Origin: Trichoplax sp. H2
Lineage: Eukaryota; Placozoa; Uniplacotomia; Trichoplacea
DNA length: 64,000 bases
Direction: 5' to 3'
NCBI GenBank assembly: GCA_003344405.1
Contig: NOWV01000186.1
Location: 62,001-126,000, forward strand
A program made the translations under genes and the position numbers. Below the pieces are notes generated by a model. That model ran no database searches. It saw only the letters and a program-made list of their open reading frames with translations, and had not been told where the DNA came from. Below, one piece after another: positions 22,660 through 34,600 of this stretch (its first letter is position 1; each line of letters starts with the position of its first letter).

Positions 22660-24171
22660 GATAATAAATTCGAGGAGGAATCATTTTAAATGAAGACAGA
22701 ACAATATCTGTCAATACGATCAATCGACTAGCAATAATATTTTACCTAATTTATAATAAATTAAGATCGTAAATTAATTGTATATTTATGGAATAGACTA
22801 AAAGAATCATGACTGCTATCTATTAAATCATCGCTACTTGTATAATGCATTATCTATTAGATCCAAAATAAAATTCTCCTAATGTCGGAAAATGTGTAAC
22901 TGAAAATATATTTGTATTCTTTATTAAGTTAAAACTGATATAACTCATGAAATTGACTATATGCTGTGATTCTATTCCATTGATATTCCTCACATGCACA
23001 TTTTTAAAAAGTACTCACTAAATTTAGGGATTGAATGCTATCACTATTATTATAAAGAAATACCTTATGTACTGAAACATAAACTTTATAAGTGCGGTAT
23101 AGCACTTGAAACCTTTTGCTTATGTTGCCTAATTTTGAAGTAATGAGAATTAAGCAAATAACGATATGTGTATGATTGCTATACCAACGCAATTGCAATT
23201 GCTATTGCTAGTTATGCTATAATAAAACAATAATCAAACTGTATTAGAAGAATACTATGACATAGGCCGGTAATAATTTCTCAAAAAAACTGTCATCTCT
23301 ACGCAGCTAAGAACTGGAAATGTAGTCCAATGTCTACATATACTTTCCTTCATATCTTAGTAGAAATTACAATAAAATAACATTCCCTATGCACCCTTTA
23401 AAAGAGGCTCAATTTTAAAATGATGAGAATAGGATTTGTTAAATCGCGATTTCGCTCGGATTTCATAGTTTTAAATATGGTTAAATTACGTCTTCTTACA
23501 GCAGTATTCCAACTTTCTATATAATAATTTTCAGTAAGTAATCCTAATTCTCGGTGATTTATCTATGAATTTATTTCATTTCAATAAATCAATAATGCAT
23601 AATTAAAATCAAACTGAATCGAACAGAATTATCCATGATGAAAACTAACCGATTAAATCAGGAATGCTACCATAGTGTAAATTCAATTGATTGGAATTAT
23701 TGATTATAGTCTTACTCTATCAGAGTTGAGATGTTACTGGCTTCAACGAGTTAATCAAGCATCTCAGCAGGGGAACCTCCAAAATATTAAAAGACAAGGA
23801 AGACTTATACAGTAGACATTAGACAATCAACAGGTTCTGAGTTTATTAGCATAATAAAGGCCAATCTAAATACAGTTCGTCTTTAATGTAACCATAATTT
23901 TGTTCAACTTAATACAGTACTAATATCAGGATTATTTGCCCTTAGGCTATTCATTTATCATTTATATTTGTCTATATAGTAAAAGCCAATTTCATTCACG
24001 ATCAGTTTATAAGTCAATCTAAGTAAGATAAAGGCCCAATCATCATTGTATGAGAAAGTATTTTCTCATCGAAAGATCAAAAAAATCAACACCGTCCACT
24101 TTTCTATATTTGATAAAAATTAGATAAATCGTTTTGACCACCGCTATTCCAGATCTAAGTTTTATAATATT
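22660..24171. other. Intergenic region between protease genes 2 and 3
   Basis: 1.5 kb of AT-rich DNA. No coding exon, RNA gene or distinct repeat seen. It should carry the promoter of the third protease gene. Confidence 0.5.
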
Positions 24172-25881
24172 ATGAATTTATTTATCCTTGCGGTTCTATT
24201 TTGCAGTGCTACTGCCGCCGTCGTCCATGGTGATGAATTTGATGATGATGATGACTTCTCCTTTAGAGAAGAAAGCCTACATCCTCCTATCTACCAATCT
24301 GACTATAAAATAGTTGGTGTTCGAATAACGCCAACAAATTATGGCGGCATTAAGAAACCTTTTACACTGTGGTTGTCATCACGACGAGGAAAAAGTCGAA
24401 CTGACTACTATCATGGTGTAAGTACAACTATTATTCGAAGAGACGATGGCCCGTTTGGTAGTGCTTATAAAATTATGCCAATCACAACTGAAACTCAATA
24501 TAATGTAAAGTCTTGTGTCGCTATTCATGGCCGACCTCGTCACCCTTACCGGCCCCAGACGGCGATTCCATCACTGGTTAATATTTTTCGTAAAAGCGGA
24601 GAAATTCAATGCGGTAATGAAAAATGCAACATTTGGTCATTTAGTTATAAAATGTTGGGTCGAATTTATCTTTACGACTATTATGTAACACAAGGTCCTC
24701 ATCCAAAACCAGTTCGTTTTCGAAAACGTTGTTATGATATTCTCTTACATCGGTATTATTCCTACTATACTATAGAGATTAAGTCATTTCAGTTAGGAAC
24801 AATCCCAGATTCAATATTTGATTTAAATGGTACACATTGTGGTGGTTTTCCTAAACATCAATTACAATTATTTGATGCGGACATAGAAGACTTTCCATTA
24901 CAAACACAACCCAGTTTATCCGAATTATACAATGATCCAAGTGGTAATTTATTTAGTCAATTTATACTACAACATAACAAGAAATACCATAGTTGGTTTG
25001 AAAGGCGTCATCGTGAAATTAACTTTCTTAATAATGTCCAATACATTAACGATGTTAACCAACAAGGGAAAAGCTACACCTTGGCTATTAATCCTATGGC
25101 AGATATGACTGAGAAAGAATTAACTAATATGAGAGGACGTTTAAGGCGATTTTATCATGCTACAAAGAATTATATACCTTGGAAATATGATCCACACGAA
25201 AAACCACTAGAAAGTATCGATTGGAGAAAGAAAGGCGCTGTAACTCCCATTAAATATCAAGCTCACTGTGGTTCCTGTTTTGCTTTTAGTGCAGTAACAC
25301 CAATTGAAAGTGCTCTCTTTCGCCAAACCGGTCGATTAATACCATTATCCGAGCAGAGTATTATCGATTGCTCATGGGGATATGGTAACTATGCATGTAA
25401 TGGCGGTATGGAATATGCTGCCTATCAATTCGTAACCAAACATGGCATTCCATCGGCTAAATGCTATGGTCCTTATTTGGCATCGCCAGGTTATTGCCAT
25501 CTTTTAAATTGTACTCATCGAGTTCGGTTAGACGGCTATTCTATAGTCTTGCCATCAGGTAACGTCTCTGCAGTTCGGTTAGCCGTTTCAAAAATTGGCC
25601 CAATATCCATCGCTTTTAATGTTCATTCACTTTCTTTCCACTTCTATTCATCGGGCATTTTTGAAGATCCAACTTGCTACAATGATATGCATCATATTAA
25701 TCATGCCCTTAATTTAGTTGGATATGGTAAATTAGGTAATGAACATTATTGGATAATAAGAAACTCATGGTCAGAACACTGGGGAGAAAATGGTTATATG
25801 AGAATGAAATCGACAAATGCTAATGAATGTGCAGTAGCTACATTTGCTACATTCCCTGTCTTGAAAAAAGATGGTCTTTAG
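24172..25881 (+). CDS. 26/29-kDa-type cysteine protease paralogue with altered active-site context
   Basis: C1A protease of 569 residues: signal peptide (residues ~1-20), a short run of acidic residues, the 26-kDa-like domain (YYHGVSTTI region), a propeptide, and a papain-like domain starting near SIDWRKKGAVTP. The catalytic triad is present: Cys369, His511 in INHAL and Asn531 in RNSWS. Its surroundings are unusual. CGSCF replaces CGSCW (Phe370), the highly conserved KDQG before it reads KYQA (oxyanion Gln363 kept), and KNSW is RNSW. It may have changed specificity or lower activity; this cannot be decided from sequence. Intronless and the most diverged of the three tandem copies. The start ATG lies directly before the signal sequence. 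Confidence 0.9.
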   Translation: MNLFILAVLFCSATAAVVHGDEFDDDDDFSFREESLHPPIYQSDYKIVGVRITPTNYGGIKKPFTLWLSSRRGKSRTDYYHGVSTTIIRRDDGPFGSAYKIMPITTETQYNVKSCVAIHGRPRHPYRPQTAIPSLVNIFRKSGEIQCGNEKCNIWSFSYKMLGRIYLYDYYVTQGPHPKPVRFRKRCYDILLHRYYSYYTIEIKSFQLGTIPDSIFDLNGTHCGGFPKHQLQLFDADIEDFPLQTQPSLSELYNDPSGNLFSQFILQHNKKYHSWFERRHREINFLNNVQYINDVNQQGKSYTLAINPMADMTEKELTNMRGRLRRFYHATKNYIPWKYDPHEKPLESIDWRKKGAVTPIKYQAHCGSCFAFSAVTPIESALFRQTGRLIPLSEQSIIDCSWGYGNYACNGGMEYAAYQFVTKHGIPSAKCYGPYLASPGYCHLLNCTHRVRLDGYSIVLPSGNVSAVRLAVSKIGPISIAFNVHSLSFHFYSSGIFEDPTCYNDMHHINHALNLVGYGKLGNEHYWIIRNSWSEHWGENGYMRMKSTNANECAVATFATFPVLKKDGL

Positions 25882-28443
25882 AAAGTAGATAAAAATATGA
25901 AATCTTTTCAGCTTATTACGGTTAATTAGTTAAGATCGCAAACTTTGTTGTACTATAATTGCTTTTACGTGAGATAGAAGAGTTGACAAAAACGTTGGCA
26001 ACTAAGAATTTGTTGTACATCTATTTATTTGTAACATTAGTATTTTAGATCAATGGGGCAAATATTGATGTACATTTTTGAATTAGTCATTCTCAACTTT
26101 GAATAATTTTTCTTCAACATAACTTTATCGATAGACTAACTACACATAGAGTATTCGAATGATTCTATCATGAAAATATTCTTTAGCATCAATTTATTCT
26201 TAAAATACAACTTCGGTTATCTTGATCATACTCTGATGACTAGCTAATGGGATACTCAAAGTTGTGCGATATTGCTTTCATCTCTCGAAATGATGGCCAT
26301 CGTTTGTAAAACGCGGCTATTAAGTTTAATCACTAACATTAACCTCGATTGTATTATTAATACTAAGACTTACCTGTGTCTTGCGATCTATTCCTATTCG
26401 TATGTTAGACTGCAAGCATGAATAAGTTAAATACTCTCTCTATATATATTATAATATGACGCATACCATCGTTTACGGCGCTGTATGTAGCATTTTTAAT
26501 CATTTCTATGAATCTTTGATATGCACAAATGTTATAATTTCGGCTCTTGAGAGAACTACAGCATTATAATTTCATTTTAAGATGTTGAATTAGATTTGCT
26601 TATGGCCAAAGAGCTAATACTATTATCGCGTAAGAGAACTAATATGTTACTCGCGTTTGTATGTTATATGAAGTTGAACACTAAACAGGCTTTTTTAAAT
26701 GTAGCTTTCGACCAGAAAATGATTCTTTCCAATAGACGAATCAAAAAATCTTTGAAGAAATATTTGATAATTATAATACAAGTCTTCTGTATTTACTTGT
26801 CTTACTATTTTATTTCATTTCCGCTGTATCTGTGTAGCACCATCAATAAGTGCTATCTTGCGTATATATACACCGTAAGATCATAAATTGATCCAATATA
26901 TTACATTGTACTCTAAAATGATTCATAATAACGGATTCCAAGTTTTCAAATCTATAAAATCGCTTATATAAACGATGTACATTTCTCAAGCGTTAAAAAA
27001 ATCAATAAAATCGAGTCTGAGTACAAATTCAAATAATTTTTAGCCATATCTTTAGCGATTTAAAGGTCAATATATATCATTGCCTTCATGTACTCTAATT
27101 ACAAATATAACTGCTTATTCCTTATCTCTGTGGAGTAAGATTAACATTGATTTACAAATTAATATAAAATTAATTAGCAATATAACTGTTATAGGTAGCA
27201 TTTAAAAGTTCATTTTTATATTTACAAGAACCAAGATAGAACAAAGATGTAGGGTATTTTTAATTCTCCATTTGTCATATACAGTAATAGACAATGTACT
27301 ATCTTGATAAGAAATTATACATTCGATCAAAATTCTTAATTATCTGATAGATACCTATCATTTAGTAACCAATTGATGAGCCATTGCATTACATACATAT
27401 AAATAGTATCATTCACGATACTTGATATTTGAGAAAATGCTCATCTTAAAGTTTCATGCCAATGAATGTAATCTTCATCACCGCTGCAATATAACTAGAC
27501 ATTGATCGATTTGACTGGAACGAAGAGACCTATATTCGTGCAAAGATCTGACTTTCCGAATGCTGAAAAATAAATTTCAACAGTGTGGATAATAAAGAGA
27601 CCAAGTGTGACAGTTGCCAACTTTCCATGTAGGCCATGGTAGTAGTTATCAGCCGTACTAAAAATTATCAAAACGGTAAAAAAGTCCTATAGCTTAACAA
27701 GTGAAATATTCAATGAAAGATATAATCTCACAGTTATAATTTACCTCTTTCGACAAGAGATGAGAAATTATCCATCACAGTTTTTTGGTATAAAACTGAT
27801 AGATTTCTCGATAATCTTCTTGAAACTCTTCTGGGCAAATTCTTTGTCATCGTTAACAATCCTGTACTATCACTGCAGTTATTCATTATAGCGCCAATCC
27901 TATTGTGATAACGTATAAATAATTGATATTAGATATGAAGAGTTACATGATGTTGTATTATATTTGTATTATCGTCATATTGCAAATAGAAAAGAAGCCC
28001 CTAAGCCTGAACTAGTATTGTAACGTTGAATAATTTACAATATAATAAAGCCGACTTACTGCAATTTAAAGAATAATTTCGAGTTGATTGATGAAACATA
28101 ACCGCCCAATTCGTAATAAATACTACGGCAGGTATCGCTCAATTTGGCTTGGGCAATTGGAATATCATTTAATAACCTAATTTATAAAGTGATGCAAATA
28201 GTAAAACTTATAAAATTGTTATTACAGAAAGGGTTCGTTACTGATTATCTTTTATCAAACATGACTAGAAGTCAGTTAATACAATGCTGCAAACCTGAAT
28301 GCGAGAGACACCAAAGCGTCATAAGCAATTGAATACGGAGTTAATATTATAGAAGACAAATAATGTAACGTCGGGGTAGAAGATGGTTCGGTGCATGCCA
28401 TATGAAGAGCTAAATAGACAAATGATTAAAACCATTTAAACTA
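25882..28443. other. Intergenic region between protease cluster and lipase gene
   Basis: 2.6 kb, AT-rich, between convergent genes. A 96-codon plus-strand frame at 26596-26886 is hydrophobic/low complexity with no recognisable motif and is not called. No RNA gene or array seen. Confidence 0.45.
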
Positions 28444-31002
28444 TTAATACATTATAACTGTAAATCGACGTAGAAGTAGTTCATTACCTTCTTTCATTCC
28501 GAAAGGTAAATGTATCCCGCCAGTCTCGTATAGTTGAAATATTACGTTACTCTGGGCTACAGCTTCTTCATAATTAGAACTTACATCGGAACAAGTGGAA
28601 AATTCATCTTCATTTAGATCCTGACTGTTTCCACTACCTTTATCTTCTTTCTCTAAATTGGGTATATTTATTTCGTTCATTTCCCAGTTTTCATCAATAT
28701 CCTGTTCATGATCAACCTCGGCCACGCTCGTTATGCTGTTGTGTAGCGCTGTGTGCAATGGATTAAGTATTATGTTAATTCCAACGGTTATTCGCTTATA
28801 TATATACAATGTGTAATGAAATCAATCTTAAAACTGTATATCACATCACTTAAGCTAGCTATTCAATGTTGATACTTACAATAGCCAGCCATCTTATTTT
28901 GTAAAAATCGTAGTGCATCAAGATATCCCTGTTGACACATGGATCTGAGAACACGTGGTTCAGGAGGAAATAAAGCACGAGATAGACGATATATATTTGA
29001 TAGAGAAACTTGGATGTTGGTGTTATTACAACAAAATTGATGAAAACTCATCGAGTTATCGTTGGGACAAATATCAGATTCTCCATAAAAGGGTGATACT
29101 AAAATGGTGTTTTGACCAAATGGTTGTGGTTGATTATCACTGAAACCACCATCAATGTAATGCTGTAAAGAAGAATGATCCATCATTAATCTAGACAAGA
29201 CTACTATATCAATGGGTATTGAGGGAAGATTGAGAAAAATAGCTTAAATCAATATGCATGTGCGTATTATTAATAAAACTTATTAATATACAGTAGGTAT
29301 TCTTTTAACTGCGTTTTACGCGTATGCTGTCTTTTACCTCTCCGCGATAAATGATCGGTGTCATTCCAGACCAAATTGGAACAAAGCTACTGGTGCATAA
29401 CGCCTAGAAATGATGTAACAGAATCTATTAGAAATCTTTCATTTTCCAAAGTACTGTAGAATAGGTAGGTATGTTATAGATTACATGTAACAAAGAGCAA
29501 CTATATGCATTTCATGTTGAGGAATGACTATCAAAAAATGCGTATCCATCGGGTTTGATTAAAAAAATATTCATTGTTTTTTAGCTACATAAATTATTCA
29601 TTTATCCTACTTATTTTCCTTCTTCAGGAAGAAACTGTTATAAAATATTGAATAGATGGTATCGCATTTTAAAAAGTTTGTAATGAATAAGGAATTCAAT
29701 GATGCAACATATGCATTATTTCAATTTAAAAATTGTCACAGTAGAAATGAAAAGGGTCGCATAATACGCGAGATTATAATATGACACATTAGTCTAAATA
29801 ATAGGGTTAATCCGATAGCTGTCGGTGCCATTAGAATGAGGTCAACACTGTCAACTTTGAAACTTCTAGAAAATTTTTAATGTCGTTTCTAGTAACTTAT
29901 TAATTAATTATAGGAGTAAAATAAAAAATTTTCTGGGTGGCATTTTACCGTCGACAGGAAGAGACATTCCCGCCTAGTATGTCTGTAACCTATACAGCGT
30001 TTGAATCAACCCAAAACACTATAAGCATTTCTATCGATCTAGTGAGAAATGAGTAAGGTCACCAGGTGGATTTAATCGATTTAGAATATGGAGAAAACGG
30101 TCATAACGTGAGTTTAAATTATCTCTCGATGAAGATTATTGATTATTGCTTCATCTTGCTTCTGAATCATCTCCATTTCAGAGTTTATGTAGTGTATAAG
30201 CAGGCTATGATAGCGATCGATGACTGTTTAATACAAGAGATCTTGCCTATACTGTTTCCTATATTCCAACTAAATCAACGGCGATGATTTGTAACGGATA
30301 CATAAACAAAGAATCAAAATAAACGCCTGATGGCGCACTAGTAACAAAAAAACTCGTCGTATATACTAGCAGAAAATTTCAATATTTTAAAAGTTTAGGC
30401 TCAAAGTATAATCATGACTATTTTATTGCAAACAGTGATAACTGAATATCTCTATAATGGAATGGAGAATTTAACTCATTTTGTTACAGGATAATGCTAC
30501 GAGATTAACCATCAATGCATGGGAATTTTTTTTATTTAGCATGACAGGCAATCGATGCGGTTGAGTTGCTGTAAGTGCAAGAATCTTTTTACCGTTGGCT
30601 TACCTCTATGAGATCATTTTTACTATGAAATTCCGATATCATGACATTTTGCATATCAGACAAACGTGTCAAGGATATAAATAAACGGCCAGAAACAATT
30701 TCATGAACGTTGTCAGGAGCGAAACTGGCTAACAATGTGGATAATGTCTTGGTAATGTTAAACTTGGGATTATAGGGTCCTAAGGATGATGAACGAATAC
30801 TTTTCACCACTTTCATCATCTCATTGGTAATTAATCCTAGAGGACAATCCACAAGTAAAACAAGGCCTGATAAAGCGCCAGCACTAGCACCACTAACAGA
30901 ACGGAGGCTGTTCACAAATTGTGGTGCATGTTCCTTTAAACATGATACCACGCCAAGATGATAAAGACCTAAAAAACCACAACCCGCTAGAGAAAGATTC
31001 AT
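28444..31002 (-). CDS. PNPLA2: ATGL-like patatin-domain triglyceride lipase (PNPLA2 type)
   Basis: Patatin-like phospholipase of the adipose triglyceride lipase group, expected to release the first fatty acid from triglyceride on lipid droplets. Four exons on the minus strand: 30604-31002, 29338-29403, 28880-29162 and 28444-28748, all with GT/AG sites and matching phases, giving 350 residues. The oxyanion loop [12 protein letters not shown] is at the N-terminus, the nucleophile is Ser40 in GASAG, and the dyad Asp159 is in [21 protein letters not shown] is a family-typical block. The first 250 residues match PNPLA2/PNPLA3 closely. Exon 4 is acidic and poorly conserved. Its last residues ([13 protein letters not shown]) weakly resemble exon 5 of the two paralogues at 49 and 60 kb, so this copy may have a shortened tail. 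Acceptor choice for exon 4 (28748) is less certain than the rest. The symbol marks the family; 1:1 orthology is not shown. Confidence 0.88.
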
Positions 31003-31142
31003 GGTCGATCGTTGGGTAGCGCATTGACGAGTTAATCCTTTTCAATTGATCCTGCTTGTCTCTGTACGAGTAACCAACTCCTGAATGGATACTGATTTCT
31101 AGTTTGTTCTTGCAGCAAGATAATGCAGAGTTCAGAGATGGA

Positions 31143-31696
31143 CTAGAATTCTACGGGTATATGCACTTGATCGACTAAAAGATGGAGCTGAAGGATGGCC
31201 TCGATGATCCAGTCTACTGGTTGGCGCAATGATAGCAATAAATTTAAACTTAATGTAGTACGGTAATGATCTTCCTCTCCCAACTCTATAAATTGGTCAA
31301 AGTAATAGTAGAGTATTTTTGCACTTAAAGAATGGTGTAGATTCTCTCGATCCAAGTCTACAACGTCCAATCGACAAGGATAAAGCAATAAAAACCAATG
31401 ATCAAGGTATAAAATGTAAATGATGAATTGGATTTCGATCAAGAAGTGAATAGAAATTCTATGGAGAATAAAGCAAGCGCGAGCACGTTGTATTCTTTTT
31501 TTGTTAGATAATAAGTTGATAACGACTCAAGGAGTACAGTAGATAGCGATGATCAAAAACAGTAGAGTAAACAAACCAACCTAAAAATAAACGTTGCCAT
31601 AGTCAAGGGTCCAATGTCATGGAGCGTGAAATAGGCTTGAGTATAGCGGATAAAGAGCAATCGAGTTTTGCCTCGATTGGACTTATTTATGGACAT
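31143..31696 (-). CDS. Unidentified small two-exon protein
   Basis: I do not recognise this gene. Exon 1 (31581-31696) starts at an ATG and ends at a gttggt donor. Exon 2 (31143-31458) follows a ctccatag acceptor. The phases match and give 143 residues ending in a TAG. The N-terminus contains NKSNRGKTRLL, the middle is strongly hydrophobic (IQFIIYILYLDHWFLLLY), and the C-terminal part is helical-looking and acidic (FIELGEEDHYRTTLSLNLL). The length and the N-terminal NK..GKTRL recall adaptor sigma/longin subunits, but the rest does not align by eye, so this is only a hint. It lies 140 bp upstream of the lipase start on the same strand and could alternatively be part of a longer gene whose 5' exons I missed (a short frame at 32.2 kb starts MSNLDHVERLVDEM). 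Confidence 0.4.
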
Positions 31697-34600
31697 CTTG
31701 CAATCAGGCCATCGCCTGCATCACGTGAGTAACGCGATCGATCGACAAAACAATACAATAGGAGGTGATTTGGTGGGTGGTGCCAGGGGTGGACGGGAGG
31801 CTAACAACAGACAATGGGTATCGACTGAGTAGTGCAGTTTGTATAGGCTTAGCGACTCGTTCGCGTTATTACACTGTGATGGTTGTCCTATTGTCCTGTT
31901 TACAGTACTGTGTACTGTGCACTGTAGGCTATTTCGGGGGTGGTGCCATGGGTGGGGAAAGAATGTGTCGAGTCAGGCAGGCATGGCCTTACTCGTAGCC
32001 GGTGGTCATCCATGACTGAGATTCGTCGACAACTGCTATACTGAGTATTGTACATAATGGACTGAATGCGACATAATTAATAGCGTTTTTTTGACAGCTG
32101 GCTAACGCATACTCTACCAGACATATAGCCAACATAGACGATCGGAGACTCGTTTGCGTACTTAACCCTTGCAATTGCATCCATTTGAGACAAGTTCACA
32201 AATGAAATTTCTTCTTCATTTCATCAACTAGACGCTCAACATGGTCTAAATTCGACATTTCTAGGCATATTATGTCTTACTTTGAGTAATCCTTGATGGA
32301 TACTGTACTGTAGTGCTAGCATGCGGCAAGCTATTGCATCGTTGCACTCAATCCAAGCGATATATCTCTATGTAAACTAGATATCCATTGCAGCAAGCGG
32401 TCCATGAACTCGCTATCAAGCTGTTGATGGATTAAAACAACAACAAATCTTTCTTGCTAGACAGAAAGGACTCAACTAGACGCAATCATAGGCTATCCAC
32501 TCTTTCTAGTATGCATCGATTATTCTGAAAATATCATACGATAATACAAGTCAAATGGATCATTGCAATAGACGAGGTTGATTACAATATGAACGCAGAA
32601 TAAACAAACATCCACGCATTCGCTACCACGGAATGTAGAATCGGGAAAGGTTCAGGGTCATAACAAAGACTGAAGGCAACAAGAAATGCGCTGTCCAGCC
32701 CAACACCAACTCCAAGCGAGGAGGATGATTGATTGAGTGACAGGGGTAACTTTACGACCAATTCTCACTACAAAGAACTTTCACACGCTAATCTTGCCAT
32801 GCTATTGTACGACTAGCTTTTAAATGGGAAATTCATCAATTGCCCATTTCAACATCGATACCTTACCCTTTGATCCGACATCATCATTGATTGGATTATT
32901 CAACGATTACAATAGCGTTTAAACAACTAATTGACACTAGGCTATAAGCACTGAAGCTGGAAAGAGTATTCATGATATCCATTAGCATGGTTTATTGGGG
33001 ACTTTCGAACCCCGTAGGTCATATAATTCTTGGCCATATGGAGCAAAATATTGCTTGATACAATAGTCCATTTTAGTTGTAGAATCATCATAATGTCAGC
33101 AGTGAACATCATTGTAATCTGTTATTAAACAAGAAGCGGTCATGAGTTAAAAAAAATTATCTTAGTGTTGCCGGTTATGCTGAGGGAAAATGTTTATTCA
33201 TTCAACTCGGTCCCTTATGAAAATATAGGACTAGACGATCATTCCCTTGTATTCTAAATCAATCGACTCTAGTATACAGCAACATACGTAACATCCAACT
33301 TAATCATCGATTGGATATCTTTCTATGACCTTCGTGACAATCCCATCAAGTCAATAAAAAAGACTTCATAATAGTTCAATGAATTTTGTAAATGAGTAGC
33401 AGTATTTTACAGGCCCATAATGTAATTTACGCACGGTAATGTTAATTATATATATAAATTAATAGCATACCGTATACATTGAGTTGAATACCATTATTTA
33501 TGCTACATGTATTAACAGTACGTCTAAAGATTCTACGTACTTCATTTGCATCGATTTAGAACATGAAATACCATTATGGTTTGTAAAGTAATTTAGAAAT
33601 GTTAGCCATACTCAGTACAGTAGTAGCCTACTGTACGCGTAGACTCGTACTTTAATTCATTCATTCGATATTCTTGGCGATACAGAGCGAACATACGTCT
33701 ACTTCACCAATATTGACTATATTTAAATAAATAATAGTTGTAGCAAGTCATGCTAATATATGCTTAATTTTATATTACAATATCCGAAATTCTATCTTGA
33801 CCTACAAGTTAAACCAGAAATATCAAAGATACAAATAGAATCGTTTATATTCTACATCGAACCTAGTAGATAGATGTACATATATATATATATACTCTAT
33901 ATAGTAAGTTATATTTGCATACACCTACGTTTATCTTACTATAAACAATGAATGTTACCCTGATCCATAAGCTTTCTGAAAACATCCGGTATGCGAATCA
34001 ATACGACATCATACAATTCAATTTTTAAATAACATCAAAAATACAGTTGTGATCATACGTCTACGCGTATCTATGAGTTGACATACGAGAAGAACATAAA
34101 TTATACCCGCTCATACCGATGGTGATTTTATCTCACTATCAATGTTTGGATCCCATTCCCACCAATAAAGCATTCTACAGATATCAAACATCCTCGTAAG
34201 TCGATAACATATTAGGCAGTTAGTATTGTTAATCCTATTCGAGAGGTAATTGTGATCACACGTCGATACCAGCGCGTGTACCGAAGTCTCATACACCTCA
34301 TTTTAATTCCATTCTCACTCATTAGGTGATCTACCGTACAAGCATCAGCTAAATTATTAGTGATACAGAAATAGCCATATATCTACGTCAATGATTACTT
34401 TTGTATCGCAAATTGTACCCTTTCATAATGAATTGAATCTAACTAGTAAACATTAAGTGTTTAATTCCATCCTGCTCCATAAGGTAGTCAGGAATATCAA
34501 TATACAAATCAATAATACTACACAAACTTAGATTGAATGCTATTGGAGATAATTCTAACCATACGTCTAGTCTATACACGCATGTATGTATATATATGCA

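Noticed and set aside
26596-26886. 96-codon plus-strand open frame
   Set aside because: Lys/Leu/Ile-rich low-complexity translation in AT-rich DNA, with no motif, homologue or splice context.
32995-33075. tRNA-like T-arm (ttcgaa flanked by cccc/gggg)
   Set aside because: The stem and loop lengths do not fit a 5-bp stem with a 7-base loop, and no D-arm, anticodon stem or acceptor stem pairs around it.
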